Shown piece by piece: positions 7,954-13,315 of a stretch of 13,315 bases of DNA (positions are counted from its first letter, which is position 1; each line of letters starts with the position of its first letter). Below the pieces are notes generated by a model. It saw only the letters and a list, made by a program, of their open reading frames with translations, made no database searches and was not told the DNA's origin. This DNA is from Bordetella parapertussis (GTDB lineage: Bacteria; Pseudomonadota; Gammaproteobacteria; Burkholderiales; Burkholderiaceae_C), in assembly GCA_945861305.1 (NCBI GenBank), contig CAMATW010000047.1:1-13315 (forward strand). The letters are read 5' to 3'. Made by a program: the position numbers and the translations under genes.

Positions 7954-9576
7954 TTATTCGGAAAAGATGCTGCCATATTGAATACGCAGTTCAGCCTTTT
8001 GCACTTTACCTGTTCCACCTACTGGCAAACTGGCGACGAAGACGATGTCATCTGGTACCCACCACTTGGCCACTCGCTCGGCCAGAAAGTCTAGGATTTC
8101 TTGCTTGTTTGAAAAATCCTCTTGCTTACGTACGATCAACAGCAAAGGTCGCTCATCCCACTTGGGATGCTTGACGCCAATAACTGCCGCCATCGCCACC
8201 TGCGGATGCGCTGCAGCAGCGTTTTCAAGCTCAATCGAACTGATCCATTCACCGCCAGACTTGATCACATCCTTTGTGCGGTCACGTATTTGCATCACCC
8301 CATCGGCGCTGATGGTAGCAATGTCGCCCGTAGGAAACCAACCATTCACCAGAGCTGTGGTTTCGGCCTTGTGGTAATTGTCAACAATCCATTGGCCACG
8401 CACCATCAGCTCGCCCTGCGATTCACCATCACGTGGCAGGGTATTGCCCTCTTCATCCACAATTTTGAGCTCAATACCAAACACAGACTTGCCCTGTTTG
8501 GCGACCAAATCATGTCTCAAGGTATTCGGCCAAGCCTGCTCTTGACTGTTCATATTGCTGATCGTGGCGACTGCAGTAGTCTCGGTCATGCCCCAGCCGT
8601 GTCGCACATCCACCTGATAAACGTCACTGAACTTGGCAATCAATGCTTTGGGCATGGCGGAACCGCCCACGCCTGTTCTGCGCATGGTGGTGAAGCGCAG
8701 ATTGTTTTGCTCCAAGTGCTGAATAAGACCCATCCAAATCGTTGGCACACCCGCGCTCAAGGTGACTTTTTCTGACTCCATCAATTCATACAAACTGGGG
8801 CCGTCCAACTTTGGTCCAGGCAAAACCAATTTAGCACCGGCAATCAAACACGCATAGGGAAGGCACCATGCATTGATATGAAACATGGGCACAACAGGCA
8901 AGACCGTTTCTTGGGAAGAAATATTCAAAATATTGGGCAAACAAGCGGATAAGGCGCTCAGCACTATGGCTCTGTTCGAGTACAAGACCCCTTTCGGGTT
9001 TCCAGTCGTGCCAGAGGTATAGCAAAGCGCAGCGCCTGTGTTTTCGTCTAAGTCTGGCCAAGTCAATTCACTGCTGTGTGGCGCAATCAGCTCTTCATAA
9101 CTTTGAACGTCAAGCCCTTCAATATCAGGGGTATGGGCTTTATCGCTCATGCAAACCCAATGCTTCACATGGGGACAAAGCTTGGCAATCACCTTGACCA
9201 AAGGGGCAAAGGTGCTGTCAAAAAGAATGGCTTCATCTTCCGCATGGTTGATGATGTAAGACAGTTGATCAGGGTGCAAACGAGGGTTACAGGTATGCAT
9301 GACCATACCCAGTCCAGACACAGCGTAATAAGACTCAAGGTGTCTGTAATTGTTCCAAGCTATGGAGCCAATCACGCTTTTGGGTTTCAAGCCAAGAGAC
9401 CGCAATGCATTGGCCAGCTGCTTTGAGCGTTGCGCCAACTGCCTGAAGGAATAGGTATGCAAAGGTCCATGCGTCTCACGACTGACCACTTGCTGAGCGC
9501 CAAATTGGTCCGCGCCGTGTTCTAGGATGGCAGAGACCAGCAGGGGCCGGCTCATCATTTGCCCTATCAATTGCAT
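7954..9576 (-). CDS. AlkK-like fatty-acyl-CoA ligase (AMP-binding)
   Basis: A 540-residue adenylate-forming enzyme that activates a carboxylic acid with ATP and CoA through an acyl-AMP. Core motifs are YTSGTTGNPKGV at 186-197 (P-loop), GWGMTETT at 327-334, GWFPTGD at 412-418, the hinge RDRTKDVIKSGGEWIS from 431 and the catalytic lysine Lys524 in GGTGK. The N-terminus (LIGQMMSRPLLVSAILEHGA) and overall style recall the medium-chain AlkK type. ATG 9574-9576 has an AAGAGG about seven bases upstream; the internal Met7/Met8 codons are weaker alternatives. It is the first gene of the operon with the binding protein and the class II aldolase protein. Acyl-CoA ligase is nearly certain; chain length or substrate (fatty, terpenoid or aromatic acid) is not. 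Confidence 0.92.
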   Translation of the reverse strand: MQLIGQMMSRPLLVSAILEHGADQFGAQQVVSRETHGPLHTYSFRQLAQRSKQLANALRSLGLKPKSVIGSIAWNNYRHLESYYAVSGLGMVMHTCNPRLHPDQLSYIINHAEDEAILFDSTFAPLVKVIAKLCPHVKHWVCMSDKAHTPDIEGLDVQSYEELIAPHSSELTWPDLDENTGAALCYTSGTTGNPKGVLYSNRAIVLSALSACLPNILNISSQETVLPVVPMFHINAWCLPYACLIAGAKLVLPGPKLDGPSLYELMESEKVTLSAGVPTIWMGLIQHLEQNNLRFTTMRRTGVGGSAMPKALIAKFSDVYQVDVRHGWGMTETTAVATISNMNSQEQAWPNTLRHDLVAKQGKSVFGIELKIVDEEGNTLPRDGESQGELMVRGQWIVDNYHKAETTALVNGWFPTGDIATISADGVMQIRDRTKDVIKSGGEWISSIELENAAAAHPQVAMAAVIGVKHPKWDERPLLLIVRKQEDFSNKQEILDFLAERVAKWWVPDDIVFVASLPVGGTGKVQKAELRIQYGSIFSE

Positions 9577-9652
9577 ATCAATCCTCTTACTTTAAAAACC
9601 AACCGAGCATCCTCGCACCAAATGCCCTTCCCCCAGATCAAGGCATTCCCGA

Positions 9653-9681
9653 TATATATACAGTTTCGCCAATAAATACAA
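9653..9681 (-). promoter_or_regulatory. Candidate sigma-70 promoter of the CoA-ligase operon
   Basis: Read on the minus strand, TTGTAT (9681-9676) is followed after exactly 17 bases by TATATA (9658-9653), close to the TTGACA/TATAAT consensus. Transcription would start near 9646 and give a leader of roughly 70 nt before the ATG at 9576. The TA-rich run makes chance -10 matches easy, so the call is moderate. Confidence 0.5.
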
Positions 9682-9728
9682 TAGTATTCAAAGTGAGGAA
9701 TTGAATAGATTTTGAATCAGTATTTTCA

Positions 9729-9757
9729 ATTAATTCGTTTAATGAATCGATTAATTC
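9729..9757. repeat. Direct repeat ATTAATTC x2, 21-bp period, enclosing a TTAAT/ATTAA dyad
   Basis: ATTAATTC occurs at 9729-9736 and 9750-9757, start to start 21 bp, which is two helical turns. The dyad TTAAT-N6-ATTAA lies at 9739-9754. This geometry would suit a dimeric regulator, but the low base complexity here makes coincidence possible. Confidence 0.35.
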
Positions 9758-9799
9758 TGTTTTTAGGATAGTATTCTGCTTGTTGAATCATTTGTTGAA

Positions 9800-9813
9800 G
9801 AACAAAATTGTTC
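9800..9813. repeat. 14-bp palindrome GAACAA-AA-TTGTTC
   Basis: Six-base perfect arms around a 2-bp centre, 43 to 56 bases upstream of the small secreted-protein ATG. It is a candidate operator near the probable plus-strand start region; no regulator can be named. Confidence 0.4.
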
Positions 9814-9855
9814 ATTAGATGTTCAAACCACATTCACCCAACAGGAGTTATCGTT

Positions 9856-10269
9856 ATGAATACATCCATTGTCAAACTGATCGCCATATCTTCCTTCTCT
9901 TTGCTTGCATCCGTTTCACATGCAGCATGGGATATCAGCATCTCTCAAGACAACAGCCAGTTGCTTGCCGCTTCCAGTTCCTTCGCTTCTGATGGCGACC
10001 TTCGCTTCGCCTCACAAATGATCAGCACCAATGAACCAGATGCCAACGGGTTTGTGTATGTAGAAAACATTGCCCAATACAACTGCCAAAAAAATGCTTA
10101 CCAACTGGTCAAGTCCGTTGGTTTTAAGACCTGGGACGATAAAGGCGTTAGCATCGACCAAGCCATGGGCAAGTGGAATGTTGTCAAAGCAGGTTCACCT
10201 GAACAACTCATGCTCAACAAGCTTTGCAATCAGTCAATGGCTGATGCTTCTAGCTTCATTAGCAAGTAA
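9856..10269 (+). CDS. Small secreted protein, surface-adhesin-E-like
   Basis: A 137-residue exported protein. A clear signal peptide (Lys7, hydrophobic core, SHA cleavage site after about residue 23) leaves a mature domain of about 114 residues. It contains two cysteines, Cys77 and Cys124, that could form a disulfide, and the pattern Cys...W-x-V-V...S...L...Cys. That layout resembles the surface-adhesin protein E-like domain (Adhesin_E) found in many betaproteobacterial small secreted proteins; the match is by eye. ATG 9856 is preferred over an in-frame TTG at 9808 because AGGAG lies eight bases before it and the product then begins with the signal peptide. It is monocistronic, with its own AT-rich upstream region and a strong terminator. 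Function is unknown. Confidence 0.8.
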   Translation: MNTSIVKLIAISSFSLLASVSHAAWDISISQDNSQLLAASSSFASDGDLRFASQMISTNEPDANGFVYVENIAQYNCQKNAYQLVKSVGFKTWDDKGVSIDQAMGKWNVVKAGSPEQLMLNKLCNQSMADASSFISK

Positions 10270-10279
10270 TTTACCCAAT

Positions 10280-10318
10280 AAAAAAACCTCTCCAGCGTGT
10301 GCTGGAGAGGTTTTTTTT
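10280..10318. terminator. Strong bidirectional Rho-independent terminator
   Basis: A perfect 10-bp GC-rich stem, CCTCTCCAGC / GCTGGAGAGG (10287-10296 and 10301-10310), has a GTGT loop, seven A before it and eight T after it. It would terminate the secreted-protein gene on the plus strand (stop at 10269) and ahpF on the minus strand (stop at 10333). Confidence 0.95.
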
Positions 10319-10332
10319 CGCCTATGGTTTTG

Positions 10333-11922
10333 TTAGCTGAGTGAAAGTTCCTCAACATTCACCGTATTGGGTGTGCGAATCAAATAATCAAATGCACTGA
10401 GCGCCGCTTTTGCGCCCTCACCTGCGGCAATGACAATTTGCTTGTAGGGCACGGTGGTCACATCGCCCGCTGCGAAAACGCCCGCCAAGTTGGTGTGGCA
10501 TTTGGCGTCTACGACAATTTCGCCGAACTTGCTCAACTCAAGCGTGCCTTTCAAGAACTCGGTGTTGGGCACCAAGCCAATTTGCACAAACACGCCTTCG
10601 AGTGCCACGGTGTGTTCTTCGCTTGTGGCGCGGTCTTTGTACCGCAGACCATTCACTTTTTGGCCATCGCCCAAAATTTCAGTGGTTTGCGCATTCACCT
10701 GGATGCTCACGTTGGGCAAGCTTTTGAGCTTGCTCACCAACACCGCGTCGGCCTTTAAGGCGTCGGCAAACTCGACCAAGGTGACATGGGCCACCACACC
10801 CGCCAAATCGATGGCGGCCTCCACGCCGGAGTTGCCTCCACCGATCACGGCGACACGTTTGCCTTTGAACAAAGGGCCATCGCAATGCGGGCAATAAGCC
10901 ACGCCTTTGTTTTTGTATTGCTCTTCGCCAGGCACGTTCACATTGCGCCAACGCGCACCTGTGGACACGATGACGCTGCGTGAGCTGAGTACCCCGCCAT
11001 TGGCCATATGCACCTGAACCAAGCCACCCACCTCTTTGGCAGGCACAATTTTTTCAGCCCGCTGCAAATTCATGATGTCCACTTCATACTGACGTACCTG
11101 CGCTTCCAAAGACGCTGCAAACTTAGGACCATCGGTTTCAAGCACCGAGATATAGTTCTCAATCGCCATGGTGTCATTGGTTTGGCCACCAAAACGCTCG
11201 GCGGCTACGCCCACGCGTATGCCTTTGCGAGCGGCGTACACAGCCGCTGCCGCACCGGCAGGACCGCCACCCACGATCAAGACATCGAAGGGCTCTTTTT
11301 CGCTCAGCTTGATCGCTTCACGCTCAGCGGCGTTGGTGTCGAGTTTGCCTAAGATTTCTTCCAAACTCATGCGGCCCGAACCAAACACTTGGTCGTTCAA
11401 ATACACCATGGGCACCGCCATGACTTGACGTGCCTCGACCTCGGCTTGGTTCAAACCGCCGTCGATCACGGTGGTTTGGATTCGCGGGTTGTAGATCGCC
11501 ATCAATGTGGCTGCCTGCACCACATCCGGACAGTTGTGGCAAGACAAGGACATATAGACCTCTAAGCGCATGTCCCGATCCAAGGCCTTGATTTGCGCTA
11601 TCAACTCTGGCTCCACTTTGGGCGGGTGACCCCCTGTCCAAAGCAAAGCCAATACGAGTGAGGTGAACTCATGCCCCAAGGGAATGGCCGCAAAACGCAC
11701 ACCGCGTGTTTCGTTTTCCTTGACCACCACAAATGAAGGCACCCGCTGGTCAGCTCCGTTGACCTCAAAACTCACTTTGTCCGACAGCTCTGCAATGTCG
11801 TTCAAAAGCTGGCGCATTTCTGCGCTTTTATCGCTGCCGTCCAGGCTTGCCACCAAGCGAATGGGTTGGCGCAAGTTTTGCAAATAAGCTTGCAACTGGG
11901 CTTTCATTTGTGTATCGAGCAT
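10333..11922 (-). CDS. ahpF: Alkyl hydroperoxide reductase subunit F (AhpF)
   Basis: Flavoprotein disulfide reductase that passes electrons from NADH through FAD and two dithiol centres to AhpC. It has 529 residues, close to the family norm. The N-terminal tandem thioredoxin-fold domain carries SLSCHNCPD with Cys128/Cys131, the AhpC-facing dithiol. VGGGPAG at 217-223 binds FAD. CPHC at 344-347 is the FAD-linked redox disulfide. [12 protein letters not shown] from about 359 binds NADH, and AGVFAAGDV at 490-498 completes the FAD site. Cysteine positions nearly coincide with the E. coli protein. ATG 11920-11922 is preceded by AAGGAA and lies 17 bp after ahpC, so the two form an operon. The shared hairpin at 10280-10318 ends the transcript. 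Confidence 0.97.
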   Translation of the reverse strand: MLDTQMKAQLQAYLQNLRQPIRLVASLDGSDKSAEMRQLLNDIAELSDKVSFEVNGADQRVPSFVVVKENETRGVRFAAIPLGHEFTSLVLALLWTGGHPPKVEPELIAQIKALDRDMRLEVYMSLSCHNCPDVVQAATLMAIYNPRIQTTVIDGGLNQAEVEARQVMAVPMVYLNDQVFGSGRMSLEEILGKLDTNAAEREAIKLSEKEPFDVLIVGGGPAGAAAAVYAARKGIRVGVAAERFGGQTNDTMAIENYISVLETDGPKFAASLEAQVRQYEVDIMNLQRAEKIVPAKEVGGLVQVHMANGGVLSSRSVIVSTGARWRNVNVPGEEQYKNKGVAYCPHCDGPLFKGKRVAVIGGGNSGVEAAIDLAGVVAHVTLVEFADALKADAVLVSKLKSLPNVSIQVNAQTTEILGDGQKVNGLRYKDRATSEEHTVALEGVFVQIGLVPNTEFLKGTLELSKFGEIVVDAKCHTNLAGVFAAGDVTTVPYKQIVIAAGEGAKAALSAFDYLIRTPNTVNVEELSLS

Positions 11923-11939
11923 GGGGTTTCCTTAGATGC

Positions 11940-12503
11940 TTAGATCTTGCCGACGAGGTCGAGCGATGGTGTCAATGTCTTGGCGCCTTCGTTCCACTTG
12001 GCGGGGCACACTTGACCAGGGTTGGCCGCGGTGTACTGAGCCGCTTTGAGCTTGCGCAGGGTTTCCTTGACATCGCGGGCGATTTCATTCGAATGCACTT
12101 CAGCCGTTTTGATCATGCCCTCAGGGTTGATGACGAAGGTGCCGCGCAAAGCCAAACCTTCTTCTTCAATGTGCACGCCAAAAGCACGTGTCAATTGGTG
12201 TGTGGGGTCGCCAATCAAAGGGAACTTGGCCTTGCCCACAGCGGGCGATGTCTCATGCCACACCTTGTGGGCAAAGTGGGTGTCGGTGGTGACGATGTAG
12301 ATCTCGGCCCCTGCTTTTTGAAATTCGGCGTAGTTATCTGCGGCGTCTTCCACTTCGGTGGGGCAGTTGAAGGTAAAAGCGGCAGGCATGAAAATCAGCA
12401 CCGACCACTCGCCTTTGAGCGACTCATTGGAGACTTGAACGAATTTGCCATTGTGGAAAGCTTGGGCCTTGAAGGGCTGAACTTGGGTGTTGATGATGGA
12501 CAT
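11940..12503 (-). CDS. ahpC: Alkyl hydroperoxide reductase subunit C (AhpC peroxiredoxin)
   Basis: Typical 2-Cys peroxiredoxin that reduces hydrogen peroxide, organic hydroperoxides and peroxynitrite in the cytoplasm. It has 187 residues, the normal size. The peroxidatic cysteine Cys47 lies in PAAFTFNCPTE, with Thr44 and Pro40 of the active-site P-x-x-x-T-x-x-C motif. The resolving cysteine Cys166 lies in GQVCPAKW, and the C-terminal end TPSLDLVGKI is the classic AhpC tail. Cys numbering equals that of E. coli AhpC. AGGGA seven bases before the ATG (12501-12503) is the ribosome binding site and sits inside a long inverted repeat. It is the first gene of ahpC-ahpF. OxyR control is usual for the family, but I could not find a convincing full OxyR site. 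Confidence 0.97.
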   Translation of the reverse strand: MSIINTQVQPFKAQAFHNGKFVQVSNESLKGEWSVLIFMPAAFTFNCPTEVEDAADNYAEFQKAGAEIYIVTTDTHFAHKVWHETSPAVGKAKFPLIGDPTHQLTRAFGVHIEEEGLALRGTFVINPEGMIKTAEVHSNEIARDVKETLRKLKAAQYTAANPGQVCPAKWNEGAKTLTPSLDLVGKI

Positions 12504-12505
12504 GG

Positions 12506-12567
12506 ATGATTCCCTTTATTGGTTGATAAAAACTATCTAATGAGCGAAACTCATTGAAGGGAATCAT
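12506..12567 (-). repeat. Perfect 11-bp inverted repeat over the ahpC ribosome binding site, with nested hairpins
   Basis: On the minus strand ATGATTCCCTT (12567-12557) is perfectly complementary to AAGGGAATCAT (12516-12506), whose AAGGGA is the ahpC Shine-Dalgarno. Nested between them are AATGAG-N5-CTCATT (12539-12555) and GATA-N5-TATC (12525-12537). If transcribed whole, this would fold as a three-way junction that masks the ribosome binding site. A TATGAT at 12568-12563 could instead be a -10 box, and then the outer 5' arm would lie in DNA only. Confidence 0.7.
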
Positions 12568-12568
12568 A
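12563..12568 (-). promoter_or_regulatory. Candidate -10 box for ahpCF (TATGAT)
   Basis: TATGAT on the minus strand matches TATAAT at five of six positions, but nothing like TTGACA lies 16-18 bases upstream. A missing -35 is common in activator-dependent promoters such as those driven by OxyR. Predicted start near 12556, giving a leader of about 50 nt. Confidence 0.35.
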
Positions 12569-12599
12569 ATGGGGTTTCGGGTTTACCCTGATTGTTTGT

Positions 12600-12618
12600 G
12601 TCAATGCTCAGCATTGAC
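12600..12618. repeat. 19-bp perfect palindrome upstream of ahpC
   Basis: GTCAATGCTCAGCATTGAC has 9-base perfect arms around a single C, about 97-115 bases before the ahpC ATG. A full hairpin is impossible with a one-base loop, and no T run follows on either strand, so it looks like a dimeric DNA-binding site rather than a terminator. On the minus strand it abuts a TTGACA (12604-12599) that has no -10 at normal spacing. Confidence 0.65.
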
Positions 12619-12662
12619 TAAGGCTAACGCGACTCTAAGCGCAACGCGAATTTCAAGTCTTA

Positions 12663-13052
12663 CTAAATTAAACCAGTGCTTTGATACGAAAAATACACCA
12701 GCACGATAAAACCCACTACAAAGAAAATCAAGTAGTAAGGTTTGATTGAAACTCTATTTCTTTCTTGGAGTGCTGTGAATTCAGCAATAAAAGTAGAAGC
12801 ATCAGACTCTAAAGACACTCGCTTTTGTTCCATATGCACCACGTCCACCCCAAAAGATCGGATTAATTTTCGACCTATCGTGAATTTAATTTCAGGGGTA
12901 TAAAAAGCTGATTCCCCTCCCTCTTCCAGTTGCTTGATTTGCATCTTTGAAAGGGAATGGTTGCTTGCCAGCGTTGAGATATCGATCCCAGCAACCATGC
13001 GCAATGACTTCAACTGCTCGCTATGCTCAGGCAACCAAAAAAATTTACTCAT
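12663..13052 (-). CDS. Small membrane-anchored helix-turn-helix protein
   Basis: A 129-residue protein of unknown function. Residues about 10-68 look like a Cro/CI-type or RodZ-like HTH domain (LKSLRMVAGIDISTLA, then SLSKMQIKQLEEG, then IGRKLIRSFG). A short linker leads to one hydrophobic segment at about 106-123 and a tiny tail with no long periplasmic domain. This places the HTH in the cytoplasm, tethered to the inner membrane. ATG 13050-13052 was chosen because it fits the domain start; the Shine-Dalgarno is weak. It follows the AraC-type fragment by 25 bp on the same strand, so they may be cotranscribed. Local base composition is more AT-rich than ahpCF. It could be a membrane-bound regulator or a RodZ-like structural protein; neither is shown. 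Confidence 0.75.
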   Translation of the reverse strand: MSKFFWLPEHSEQLKSLRMVAGIDISTLASNHSLSKMQIKQLEEGGESAFYTPEIKFTIGRKLIRSFGVDVVHMEQKRVSLESDASTFIAEFTALQERNRVSIKPYYLIFFVVGFIVLVYFSYQSTGLI

Positions 13053-13077
13053 GGTTACTTCGCAAGATAAGCCATAG

Positions 13078-13315
13078 CTAGGTTGAAGAATGCGCTAAAA
13101 GCGAGGCATAACGATTGGGAGCGACTGAAGACAAGTTTCTTCCTGTCAATTCCTCTTTCCTCTTTCGAATCCAAGTCATGGGTGTCATGAATTTATGTTT
13201 TGAAAACTCTGCTTGCAATGTCAAATGGTCCAAACCGCTCACACTCATGAGATCAACCCAGTTGATCTGCTGATCAATGTGCCCATCAATCCAAGAACAC
13301 AAATCGTCTATAGAT
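13078..13315 (-). CDS. AraC-family regulator, C-terminal part only (5' end outside window)
   Basis: The frame is open through the right edge, so only the last 78 residues are seen; a TTG inside the fragment is not the true start. The stretch CSWIDGHIDQQINWVDL, then SGLDHLTLQAEFSKH and TPMTWIRKRK, matches the first helix-turn-helix of the AraC/XylS DNA-binding domain, including the linking-helix start W-I-R-x-R. The canonical domain continues with a second HTH of about 45 residues. Here only about 23 unrelated-looking residues (ELTGRNLSSV onwards) follow before the stop. Neither other minus-strand frame just downstream shows a recognisable second HTH, so a simple frameshift is not evident. It may be a degenerate or single-HTH variant. 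Confidence 0.68.
   Translation of the reverse strand, partial: SIDDLCSWIDGHIDQQINWVDLMSVSGLDHLTLQAEFSKHKFMTPMTWIRKRKEELTGRNLSSVAPNRYASLLAHSST

Larger units (their letters stand above)
9577..9855. other. AT-rich divergent intergenic region, 279 bp
   Basis: This lies between the CoA-ligase operon (minus) and the small secreted-protein gene (plus). From about 9650 to 9820 it is strongly AT-rich. It holds a minus-strand promoter candidate, the direct repeat ATTAATTC x2, a TTAAT-N6-ATTAA dyad (9739-9754), an AATTGAA/TTCAATT inverted repeat (9699-9705 and 9725-9731) and the GAACAA/TTGTTC palindrome. No good plus-strand sigma-70 pair stands out; TAGTAT at 9769-9774 is one weak -10 candidate. There is no supportable ORF here. 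Confidence 0.6.

Noticed and set aside
8122..8775. 217-codon plus-strand open frame opposite the CoA-ligase gene
   Set aside because: It is a shadow of a well-supported adenylate-forming enzyme and has no domain or convincing start signal.
9652..9660. TA microsatellite suggesting phase variation
   Set aside because: The run is only about four TA units, too short to expect slippage; it is better explained as a -10 region.
9808..9855. Upstream TTG start of the small secreted protein
   Set aside because: It would add 16 residues before a clear signal peptide and lacks a ribosome binding site, whereas ATG 9856 has AGGAG at good spacing.
11847..12509. 220-codon plus-strand open frame opposite ahpC and the start of ahpF
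   Set aside because: It is antisense to two certain genes; low codon constraint on that strand explains the open frame.
12525..12537. OxyR site (GATA-N5-TATC) upstream of ahpC
   Set aside because: The half-site spacing does not match the ATAG-N7-CTAT pattern and no second pair follows at 10-bp intervals, so I do not call it an OxyR site.

Overview
The window looks like chromosomal DNA of a betaproteobacterium, most likely a freshwater Comamonadaceae-type Burkholderiales (Limnohabitans/Rhodoferax-like). This is inferred from gene content, protein style and moderate GC; it was not tested by a search. It reads as ordinary, densely packed metabolic DNA. I see no tRNA, rRNA, CRISPR array, insertion sequence, phage gene or toxin-antitoxin pair.

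Left part (1-5821) is a thiamine (vitamin B1) block. The 3' part of a CytX-like hydroxymethylpyrimidine (HMP) permease meets thiD tail to tail with overlapping ends. thiD diverges across about 53 bp from thiO-thiS-thiG-thiE, which are joined by ATGA overlaps or a 3-bp gap. Together they take up and phosphorylate the pyrimidine half (CytX, ThiD), make the thiazole half (ThiO, ThiS, ThiG) and join the two (ThiE). ThiE has an unassigned N-terminal extension of about 100 residues. An MFS exporter-like gene follows 32 bp later. thiC and any TPP riboswitch must lie outside the window.

Middle part (5839-9576) is a minus-strand operon transcribed right to left: an AlkK-like acyl-CoA ligase, a branched-chain-amino-acid-type periplasmic binding protein and a class II aldolase family protein. 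A good sigma-70-like promoter candidate lies upstream. The 279-bp intergenic segment next to it is AT-rich and carries short repeats and dyads. It also serves a plus-strand gene for a small secreted protein with two mature cysteines (surface-adhesin-E-like). A strong bidirectional terminator separates that gene from ahpF.

Right part (10333-13315) is all minus strand: the 3' part of an AraC-type regulator that seems to stop after one helix-turn-helix, a 129-aa protein with an N-terminal XRE-like HTH and a C-terminal membrane helix, then ahpC and ahpF, the peroxiredoxin and its flavoprotein reductase.

The least explained structure is the ahpC upstream region. It has a perfect 11-bp inverted repeat whose downstream arm contains the ahpC Shine-Dalgarno, two smaller hairpins nested inside it, and a separate perfect 19-bp palindrome further upstream. 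I found no convincing wholly new multi-gene system.
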